Both the position numbers and the translations under genes were made by a program. Shown one piece after another: positions 52,768 through 62,200 of a DNA stretch of 64,000 nt. The stretch is taken from positions 186,001-250,000 of the forward strand of contig NZ_PVTE01000004.1 in NCBI RefSeq assembly GCF_003002825.1, in the 5' to 3' direction. The DNA comes from Spirosoma oryzae (GTDB taxonomy: Bacteria; Bacteroidota; Bacteroidia; Cytophagales; Spirosomataceae). Below the pieces are notes generated by a model that had not been told where the DNA came from, ran no database searches, and was given only the letters and a program-made list of their open reading frames with translations. Every line of letters begins with the position of its first letter. Positions within the stretch are counted from its first letter, which is position 1.

Positions 52768-55092
52768 TTAGTTCAGTTCGAGAATCTTGAATTCGGTACG
52801 ACGGTTCTCCTGGTATTCTTCCTCGGTACAGGTAACGCCATCGACACACTTGTTGACCGGATCGCTTTCACCGAATCCTTTGGCGACCATGCGCTTTGCA
52901 TCGATACCCTTCAACCGCAGATACCGAACGACAGCTTTTGCCCGTTTGTCCGACAGTGTCATATTGTATGAAGCTGAAGCCCGGCTATCCGTATGCGACC
53001 GTAATTCGATACGCATACTTGGGTAACGATTCATCAGCTCGACCATTTTATCGAGTTCGCGAGCCGCATCCGGACGAATGTTGGCTTTGTTACGATCGTA
53101 ATAGATATTATCGATTCGAACTACGTCGCCTTTCTGAAACATCAACAGATCCGTGTCGCCCTTCCCATCTTTCGTTATGAAACTACCGGCGGTACCCATC
53201 CCTTCCTTTTTGGCTTCAAGCCGGTAGGCGCAGCCGGGCATAGCCACGAAACTGTACAGTCCGTTATCCGCCGAAACAGCCTCCTGCCGCGATTTATCGC
53301 ATTCGTTGATAAGAATCACCGTAGCGCCAACAACGGGTTCGCGGCCTTTCTGAGTCAGTACACGACCATTGATCGCCAGTTCCGTTGTCGTAGCAACGAC
53401 CGGTTTCATCAGCGGAATATCGAGTCGTACCGGCTGGTTATCGACCAAATTTTTGCTTGAGAAGCCTATGTGATTTTCCAGATAGCCCGCGTGGTTGGTA
53501 AGAAACTGCACATCACTATTGTTGTCGAGGCAGAAACGTAGCAGTCCTTTTTCATCCGTTTTCAGCAGTTTTCCGTTCAGCGTATCCGGCCCCGTCACCC
53601 GTACGGTCACGTCCGGCAATGGCATACGCGACTGCGCATCAAAGACAATCAGCGTTAGTTCGCGGCACGGATACACCGGCCCCTGCCGCGTAAACCGGTA
53701 GATATCGTCGTCGGCCCCACCATTTTTACGATTACTGCTGAAATAACCACTGTTCCGCTGCCCGTCGGTCGTAATGCCAAAATCATCGCCGGAAGAATTG
53801 ATCGGTTCGCCCAGGTTACTGATCTTGTATCCTTTCATTCCGTCGGGCGACAGTTGTGCGGCAAAAATGTCGAGCTTACCCAACCCCTCATGCCCATCCG
53901 ATGCCAGATAGAGTGTGCCACGCTCATCGATAAACGGGAATAGTTCATTCCCTTTCGAATTGACGTCGGCTCCCAGGTTGACCGGCTCAGACCAGTTTTT
54001 GTCTTTCCAGAATGACACGTATATATCACTGCCACCAAACCCTCCCGGTCGGTCGGACGCAAAATACAATCGCTTGTTATCGGCGGAAAGCGCCGGGTGA
54101 CCCGTCGAAAACTCATCGCTGTTGAACGGCAGTTCAGTAGCCTCACTCCAGGTACCGTTGACCTGCGTTGCCGTGTACAGCTTGAGTTTATTGACGCCAT
54201 CCGTGCTGCGCCGGGCATGCCCTTCATTGTAGTTGTTACGCGTGAAGATAATCCGGCTACCATCGCTGGTGAACGTGGCCGGCCCTTCGTGGTAACGGGT
54301 ATTAAGCGATTTACCAAACCGTTCCGTTTCGCTGACGGGTACATCGCCATAGCCCAGGCCAGCTGCGATATTGTTACCACCATAGAAGCCCACCGTACGG
54401 GAATCGTTGGCCGTCGCGGCTGTGTACGCGTCCCGACCTAGCGGGCGTCGAAGAAATGAGCCGGTTCCGCGCGACCCAGTCGATTGTCCCGTCTTTATGT
54501 CGGGTTGATAGTATAAATCCAGTAATCGTTTCCCACCCAGAAAACCGCCCTTTTTAGCGGTAGTCACGTAGACGAGACCGTCGCCATACGGAACGGGACT
54601 AAATTCTGGCTGACGTGTGTTAAGCTTGAGAAATTCGAGCGTATAGGCGCTTTCATTCCGGCTGTCAGCCGCCTTGTGCAGTTCCGACAGTACGGAGTCG
54701 CCCGACGGTTTACCCTGTGTTGCTTCGTAGCGACTGTACGCCTTTTGAGCCGCTTCGTATTTACCGTTACTGGCCAATGCCTGCGCGAAGTACAGATAAT
54801 GCTGCGACAGGTCAGCCGGTAGCTCACCATTGACCAGCAGATTGCTGTACGCTCGCTCGGCATTCTTCATGTCATTCAGTTGCCGGTAGCTATAAGCTAG
54901 TTGAACCAGCGCGGAACGCCGTTGGGCTTCGGTCAGACTGTTGGTTTTACCGAGCGCTTCCTCGTAGAGTTCAGCCGCTTTGGAAAACGAGAGTCGGTCG
55001 AACTGCCGGTCGGCCTGACTAAGAATAGACTGCACCTGTCCAAGCGCCATCCGGCCCCAGAGCAGTACGACTAGCAATAGGAGACGATCCAT
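52768..55092 (-). CDS. TPR-PD40-OmpA family protein
   Basis: 774 residues from ATG 55092, where the signal peptide MDRLLLLVVLLWGRMALG starts. The order is TPR-like repeats (~20-130), a PD40/WD40-like propeller (~170-440; GHPALSADNKRLYFASDRPGG, IDERGTLYLASDGH), two carboxypeptidase-regulatory-like domains (~460-650) and an OmpA peptidoglycan-binding domain (~660-770; IELRSHTDSRASASYNM). This layout is the usual partner of PorP/SprF proteins in Bacteroidota, related to PorE, and links the outer-membrane machinery to the cell wall. It lies between the two PorP/SprF genes. Confidence 0.93.
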   Translation of the reverse strand: MDRLLLLVVLLWGRMALGQVQSILSQADRQFDRLSFSKAAELYEEALGKTNSLTEAQRRSALVQLAYSYRQLNDMKNAERAYSNLLVNGELPADLSQHYLYFAQALASNGKYEAAQKAYSRYEATQGKPSGDSVLSELHKAADSRNESAYTLEFLKLNTRQPEFSPVPYGDGLVYVTTAKKGGFLGGKRLLDLYYQPDIKTGQSTGSRGTGSFLRRPLGRDAYTAATANDSRTVGFYGGNNIAAGLGYGDVPVSETERFGKSLNTRYHEGPATFTSDGSRIIFTRNNYNEGHARRSTDGVNKLKLYTATQVNGTWSEATELPFNSDEFSTGHPALSADNKRLYFASDRPGGFGGSDIYVSFWKDKNWSEPVNLGADVNSKGNELFPFIDERGTLYLASDGHEGLGKLDIFAAQLSPDGMKGYKISNLGEPINSSGDDFGITTDGQRNSGYFSSNRKNGGADDDIYRFTRQGPVYPCRELTLIVFDAQSRMPLPDVTVRVTGPDTLNGKLLKTDEKGLLRFCLDNNSDVQFLTNHAGYLENHIGFSSKNLVDNQPVRLDIPLMKPVVATTTELAINGRVLTQKGREPVVGATVILINECDKSRQEAVSADNGLYSFVAMPGCAYRLEAKKEGMGTAGSFITKDGKGDTDLLMFQKGDVVRIDNIYYDRNKANIRPDAARELDKMVELMNRYPSMRIELRSHTDSRASASYNMTLSDKRAKAVVRYLRLKGIDAKRMVAKGFGESDPVNKCVDGVTCTEEEYQENRRTEFKILELN

Positions 55093-55182
55093 AGATTTCA
55101 ATTGGTGGGTCAAAAAAAAGTACGCGTGGCTCATGAATTGAGCTAGCGTACTTTCAGAATAAGCAAATACTGCGCCGTTTTT

Positions 55183-56157
55183 TTAGAAGTAGCGGGGCGT
55201 CAGAATCCGGTTTTTGCCGAAGCCAAACTCGTAGCGGAGCATGATTTCGTGCGAGTTCGGCGCGATATCACCCAGTCGGTTCATCGTCCGATCATAGGCA
55301 TAGCCGAAACGCAGTTGATCCGTCACCTGTACCTCCAGCATACCGACAATGGCATCCGTGGTATAGTTTGTCCATTCGGCAAACTGATTTCGGCGAACCG
55401 ATGCACCGATGGCGATCCGGTCGGCAAACCAGATGTTGATATTTCCATCAAAACCCAGCGGTGCGCCCTCAGCGTATTTAACCAGTGTCGATGGTTTGAT
55501 TTTGATTTGTGGACTAACTCCAATGACGAAGCCGGCCGTCAGATACGCCTGCCGACGCTGTTGCGGCCGAAGGCCAGCCGCAGGTGCTGAATAATCGCTC
55601 AGCCGGTTCTTGATCAGCCGGGGTACCGACAGGCCGATATAGCCCCGGTCATTGCTGAAATACAGCCCCGTACCGAAGTTGGGCAGTATTTTCGAAATGT
55701 CATTGGCGAAGGCCGGATCACTGGCCCCTGTACCATCCGGCGACAAGCGCACCTGCGTCAGGTTAGCGCGAAAACTCGACGCTCCCCCCTGTAAACCCAG
55801 CGCCAGCGTCGATTTTTGACCAACTTTAATTCGGAACGCGTACGACAGAAAGCCACCAGCCTCTTCCGTAACCCCCAACCGGTCCCCGAACAGTTGCAAC
55901 CCCAGTCCAACACGCTCGCGATTGATAGGCATGTCCATCGTGAACGTAGCCGTCTGCGGAGCCCCTTCGACACCAGTCCATTGCGTCCGGTACAGGGCCG
56001 ACATGCTCAGTACGTCACGGCTACCGGCATAAGCCGGGTTCAGGGCCAGCATATTGAACATATACTGGGAGAACATCTTATCCTGTTGAGCCTGCACCGA
56101 GTGGCTACCGATGCCCAGCATCACCACTAGTCCTGCCAGCCATTTTTTCGTAGACAT
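55183..56157 (-). CDS. PorP/SprF family T9SS-associated outer-membrane protein
   Basis: 324 residues from ATG 56157 (an ATG two codons upstream is also possible). Signal peptide MSTKKWLAGLVVMLGIGSHS, then QQDKMFSQYMFNMLALNPAYAG, the family hallmark, and a barrel with NSHEIMLRYEFGFGK at the end. It lies directly downstream of the giant adhesin (~95 bp), as SprF lies beside SprB in Flavobacterium johnsoniae, so it is the probable secretion partner of that adhesin. Confidence 0.94.
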   Translation of the reverse strand: MSTKKWLAGLVVMLGIGSHSVQAQQDKMFSQYMFNMLALNPAYAGSRDVLSMSALYRTQWTGVEGAPQTATFTMDMPINRERVGLGLQLFGDRLGVTEEAGGFLSYAFRIKVGQKSTLALGLQGGASSFRANLTQVRLSPDGTGASDPAFANDISKILPNFGTGLYFSNDRGYIGLSVPRLIKNRLSDYSAPAAGLRPQQRRQAYLTAGFVIGVSPQIKIKPSTLVKYAEGAPLGFDGNINIWFADRIAIGASVRRNQFAEWTNYTTDAIVGMLEVQVTDQLRFGYAYDRTMNRLGDIAPNSHEIMLRYEFGFGKNRILTPRYF

Positions 56158-56184
56158 ATGCATTCGTATCGTTTATAGTTTATG

Positions 56185-56246
56185 GTTTGCCGTTCGTGGT
56201 CGTTATCCGCAGCCAAGCTACGAACCACAAACCACGAACGACAAAC
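56185..56246. repeat. Inverted repeat between the PorP/SprF gene and the adhesin
   Basis: Arms 56185-56200 (GTTTGCCGTTCGTGGT) and 56231-56246 pair over 16 bases with one mismatch. It is within the operon and could lower expression of the genes downstream of the very large adhesin gene. Confidence 0.7.
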
Positions 56247-56253
56247 AGCGTGT

Positions 56254-59200
56254 CTAGCGGTAAATCGTCATGTATCGCACAAACCGGCGACCGTCGCTGG
56301 TCCGCACGATGTAGTAGTACGTTCCGTCTGGCAACCCTTTGTCACCGTCGAGCAGGATACCCGTGTTCGCCGTTCCATCCCAGTCGTTCTGGTAGTTATC
56401 GTTTTTGTAAACCACATGGCCCCAGCGGTTGTACACTTCCAGACTGATCGTTAGGCCAGTAGCACCACGGATAACAAACCGATCGTTGACACCGTCACCG
56501 TTTGGCGAGAACCCTTCCGGTATGAAGAACGACGAGTTGGTCGGCGACAACGTGATCGGTGTTGGCTGACTTTCGTTGCTATCGCCCGGATTGTTGTTGC
56601 CATTTACATCAGGCACCAACCCATTCGTCGACCGGTCAGACACAACACCGCTCTGTGCCACAGCAGTACCGTAGGCCGAGTTCGGGAACGTCGCTGTCGT
56701 TGCCGTGGTCACCGTTACGTTTATCACGAATCGGATCGTGTCGACCTTACCGACTGCCAGCGTACTCGTGCTATCACCCAGGACGAGGTACGGCGACGCG
56801 TTACCATCGAAGTCGGAGTTCAGTTTCAGCGCGCTACCCGTCGAGGTTGTGAACGGTCCACGTACGATGCGGTAAACGGCCCCTGTCTGCGTGTTGAATA
56901 CGTTCGACAGTGTATCGACAACCGAGACCCGACGCAATACTTCGTTGCCGAAGTTCCGGACAACAATCGAGTACGTTACGTTGTAGCTACCATCTGCCTG
57001 CCGTGCGGTATCGGTAACCGCCTTCGCCAGTCCAATGTGTGGGCTACCGACGTAAGGTCCGATTACGACCGGCGTCGGTTGACTGTCGTCACGCGGATCG
57101 AGGTTGTTGTTCGGATCGTCATTCGTACCCGCAGCCGACGTATCGGTAACCGCTACGTTATTCGCCAGACCACTACCGATTGCCCGGTTGTAGAAGCGTG
57201 TCGAATCCGTACTACGAACATCAACACGCACCACGAAGCTAACGCTGCGGCTGGTACCGACTGGCAGTGTGCTGAGCGAATCGATCAGCAGGCTGGTGTT
57301 GCGGCCCTGACCGGTATAAGCCGGGTTGACCGTTAAACCGGCATCCGCCGTGAGCGACACCTGGTTGCTGACAATCAATACACCGTTACCAAATGTCTGC
57401 GACAGGTTGTCGACCACCTGCACTTTGTTCAGTGCTACACCACCCCGGTTGACGAGCTTGATCGTGTACGGTACGTCGTAGATACCCGACTGCACCTCCA
57501 CGGGTGTACCAACGGCTTTGGCAACCCCGAGCACACCGCCGGTCAGGTCGAAGCGTACGGGCGTTGGTGTCGTACCCAGCGGGTTCGGATCAAAGCCATT
57601 GTTCGAGATGTCGTACACACGCACGGAGTCTGCGGTAGCACCTGAGCCCGTAATGCTGGTATAGAATATACCGTTGATCCCATTCGGCCGGACGTTGATG
57701 ACGTACGTAATCGTGTCCTGTTCACCAGCGGCCAGCGTACTGGTGCCATAGAGCAGGTTCAGATTCGTTGTACCGTTGTACACACCGTTTGGCACCAGAT
57801 TACTACCGGTTCGTACGGTTGGCGACCCCACGATCGACGCTACCGTCGGCGATGGGAAGGCTTTCGCTAAAGTATCCGTCAGCGTAACACCATAGAGCGT
57901 CCTATTTCCGAAGTTTTTCAGCGTTGCCCGGTACGTTACGTTGTAGCTACCGTCCTGCTTGTCGACTACGTTGATTACCGCGAGGGCGACACCCAAGGCA
58001 GGCTGTTGCTGACGCGTTGTATCGATACGGAATACGGTGAAGCTGGTATTGTTCAGCGGATTGCGATCGCCGTCAGGATCAGGGTTGCTACCGTCCGTTG
58101 ACAGTTCCAGCGTACGCATACCACGGGCGATACCGCTGGCGATGTTACGATAGGTCATCGTCGTATCACCTTTTCGGCGTATCACCGTCACGTCGAGTAT
58201 AAACGTCTGCGATCGACCCGGCGCAATGTAACTACTCGTTGAGTCGAAGAGCGACGACGTGTTACCCCCACCCGTGTACGACGGTTGATAGACCAGCGTG
58301 AAGTTGGGGTCGATCGTTTCGAATTTCACCGCTTTGACTCGTGCCGATGCGAAAGCGAAGGCCAGATCATCCGTAATCTGTACGTTCCGCAGGGTGTCAC
58401 CACCGAAGTTCGTAGCGACGAATCGGTAGCGCACGTTCAGGGTCGTGTCTCCGACCAGCGTTGGCGTACCCACAACGGCCTTGGCCAGACCCAGCACGCT
58501 CGTACCACTACCCGGTGTCGATATTACCGTGTCGCGGACCGTAACGCTCGACGTATTGTTGCTCAGGTTACTGTCGCGCTCGTCTACGTAGGTAATATCA
58601 GCCCGGTTGACGATGGCGCCTTTGCCAATGACCGACACAGGAATCACAATGCTGCGGGATGCACCACCGATCAGGCTATCGATACGGGCCGTTACGACAC
58701 CATTGCTAACCGAGTAACTGGTTGCTGTTGTCGACTGAACCTGCACCGTTGTCGGTAGTATGTCACGTACACTGATGTTGTGCGCTGTCCGCTGACTGTT
58801 GTTTGTCACACGCAGGGTGTACGAGATCGCATCGCCCACTTTCGCGACGGTTTTGTCAGCCGTTTTCACAAGTGCCAGTTCAACAGGCAGGGTATCACCC
58901 TGGCAACGAACAATGTTCACAACGACTGGCGCACCGCTGCTGACGCAACCCGTACTATTTCGCAGGAAGACATAGTACGTTCCAGCGCCTACCGAGTCAG
59001 GGCGCAGCACTCGGGCCGACGTAACAGCAGCTCCCGTGCGATACTCGTAGCTGCTACCCGCTGGTGCGGTCGTGCTCAGCGCGGTGTTCAGATTAGCAAT
59101 CAGAGCCGGGCAGTTGTTGCGGATGTCGTTGACAATCGGCGTCGCAAGCGGAGCCGACACGCTAACCTGCGTCGCGGCAGAAACCGGCGAGCTACAACCG

Positions 59201-62200
59201 TTGGCGTCGAACGTCTGTACCGTGTACTGACCCGTGGTCTTCACAACGATACTTTTCGAAACAGCCCGGTTGCTCCACAGATAACCCGATGCTCCATCAG
59301 GTGCCGTCAGCGTTATCGAATCACCCGAGCAGAAGGCCAACGGTCCACTCGCCACAATGGTTGGCGTTGTCTTCGGTCCTTCAATCGTCAGGATCATGTT
59401 ATCGGTCACCACGGGGCACGTAGCGCTAACCGCACTTGCGGAGAGCGTCAGGGTCACTTTTCCAACCAGGATATCCTCTACGCTGGCCGTGTAGATCGCG
59501 TTTGCCGAGAATGGATTATCGAAGGTACCATTCCCCGTTGACGTCCAGTACAGTTTACCGGCGGTGCCAACGACGCTGCCTTGTAAGCGATACGACTTGG
59601 CACCACAGACAACGGCATCTGGGCCGGCATTGATCGTAAGCAGGGTAGCCGGATCGCAGGTCGTTGTCGACCCGCAGGTTGTGATCTGCACGCGAATTAT
59701 GGCGGGATCGCTGTAGCAGCCGCCAGCAGCTTTCTCCACAACATAATACGTTCCCGTACCGACAGCCGCGCTGTTGGCGACGAGTGCCGTACTGCTCAGT
59801 GTCGGGCTGGTGTAGAACTCAAACGAACCACCGTTTGTCGATACAGCACTGATTACAGCCGTGCGCAGGTCGACGACAGTAGCCGGACAGTTGTTGCTCT
59901 TGTCGGCGACCTGTGGCTGCGTTGGTTTCGCCAACACAGTCACCGTCTGAACAGCCGATGCTGGACTCTGACAGCTAGCCGACGTTCGGCAGATAGCCGA
60001 ATACGTCGTACTACTCGTTGGCGTCACGGTAATACTGGTACCTGTCAGTTGATTCGACCAAACAATCGTTGACCCGTCTGGGCACCCCTGCGCGGTCAAT
60101 ACAACGGTAGCCCCAGCACACACGGTCGGGTTTGACGCACCGTTAGCCAGTACCGTCGGTGCTACAGTCGCGCCCACCGTAATTGGCGTAAAGGCTGACC
60201 AGCCGCTTTCGCAGCTACCAACTACGCACTTCACGCGGTATGATGTGCTCGTCGTCGGTGCAGCTGTGAGGACGCTGCCCGTCGTCTGTCCATCCGACCA
60301 CACCAGCGTGCCACCGGTACAGCCGGTTGCTGTCAGCGATACAGTTTCACCCAGACAGATCGTCGTTTTCGTACCAACGATAGACGGAATACCCTGCGGA
60401 CTACCGACCACAACGTTGATCGGTTGTGATGGGCTGCTGGTACAACCATTGAGTGTACAGGTTGCCGTCAGCGAGAAGCTGCTGGCAGGCGTCCGGGTAA
60501 TCGATGCACCTACCGTATTATCCGACCATGTAACCGTGCCACCGTCGCAGCCTTGTGCCGTCAGCGTTATAGGCGATCCGGCGCAGGTCGTCAGTGACGT
60601 CGACGCGCTCAGTACCGGTGCCGGCGTATACGTAACCGCTATGCTGGCCCCCGTCAGATCAACGTCGGCACACACGCTTCGGTCAGCAATCAGTTTGCTA
60701 ACGTCCGCAATCGTTGTCAGCCCCGTTTTGATCAGATTGATATCGAGGTAATTTTTTGACGAGGGTCGACCATCGTACACCAGCGTATTGATGGTATAGC
60801 CTGCCGATTGAGCCGCGACAGTAAAGGCGGCCGCCGGGCTGAGCTGAGCGATGGTCTTGTTCGCCCCAGTCGTCAACAGGTACAGCACCGAGTAGTCGTC
60901 GGTATGCACCAGCCCCCCGTTAACCACAGCAGCGACTACCGCCCCATTCGCATCGGCGCAGACTGTTGCAGCTTTCGCCAGTAATGTACCGGCACGGGCC
61001 GTACAGCTACTCTGGTTAACCGTAATGCCCGCCGAAGCCGCGCTCACGCAGTTGCCAATTTTACACTGTGCATAGTACGTCTGTGTACCCTCTGGCTTGA
61101 CGACGATCGATGCACCGGTATTGGACCCGTCGATACCCGCTGCTGACCAGACGATGTCGCCCGAGCAGCCAGTCGCGGTCAACGTTACCGTACCACCCGC
61201 CACTACCGTTGTTGACGATGCCGAAATGGTCGGTGGTGTTGGCTGGCTAACAGTTACCAGGAACTCGGTCGAGTTGGCGCTACGGCAGCTTCCGTTCTGG
61301 CAGTATACAGTGTAATTCGTGTTTACCGTCGGTGATACAACGATGCTGGCTGTATTGTCGCCCGTACTCCAGACTGGTGTACCTGCGCAGCCACTAGCCG
61401 TCAGCGTTACGGAGTTACCCGGACAGATTGTAGACGTGTTGGCCGCGATTGTCGGTGCTGCTGTCGACGTTGTCGTGATGGTTATCGTGTTCGACCGGCC
61501 GCTGGCGCAGTTGGTTCCGACGCGACAAACGGCGTAGTACTGTGTGCTGGCGGCCGTTGCGCTAACTGACACTGTTGCGCCGGTTTGTCCATCCGACCAG
61601 ACAACGGTACCCGTACAACCAGTCGCTGTCAGCGTTACCGAGCCACCGCTACAGGTAGCCGTGGTCGAAGCCGCGATGGTTGGTGGCGTACCCGTTGTGG
61701 TAACCGTTACCCGCAGCCTGTTGGAAGCTGTGCTTTGACAGGTACCAATCTGGCAAGTCGCATAGTATTCCCGTGTTTCGGTAGGCATGATATTGATACT
61801 CGCGCCTATCGCATCGGTACCTGTCCAGCGTACCGTGCCGTTACATCCTTCTGCCGTCAGTGTCAGACGCTCACCGCTACACAGCAGCAGTTTGTCTGCT
61901 TTCACGATTGGCGTGGTTGGCGACACCACCGTGATCTGCTTGGCAACCGAAGTAGCGCTCAGGCAATCCCGGAACTTACACTGCGCCGTATAGCTGATTG
62001 TCGATGTTGGCGTTACGGTGATGCTGGCACCGGTTTGCCCATTGCTCCATAGTACTGTACCCTCGCAACCATTAGCCGTCAGGGTTACCTTCCCACCCGA
62101 GCAGGTCGAATCCGTACTGGCTACCAGCGTCGGTACAGCAGGTGTCGTTACACGGATGGTCAGCGCATCCGATACCGGGCTTACGCAGGCTCCGTTCTTA

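Noticed and set aside
60245..60751. 168-codon plus-strand open frame inside the giant adhesin
   Set aside because: It is antisense to the repeat region; its repeated composition mirrors the Ig-like units on the minus strand.
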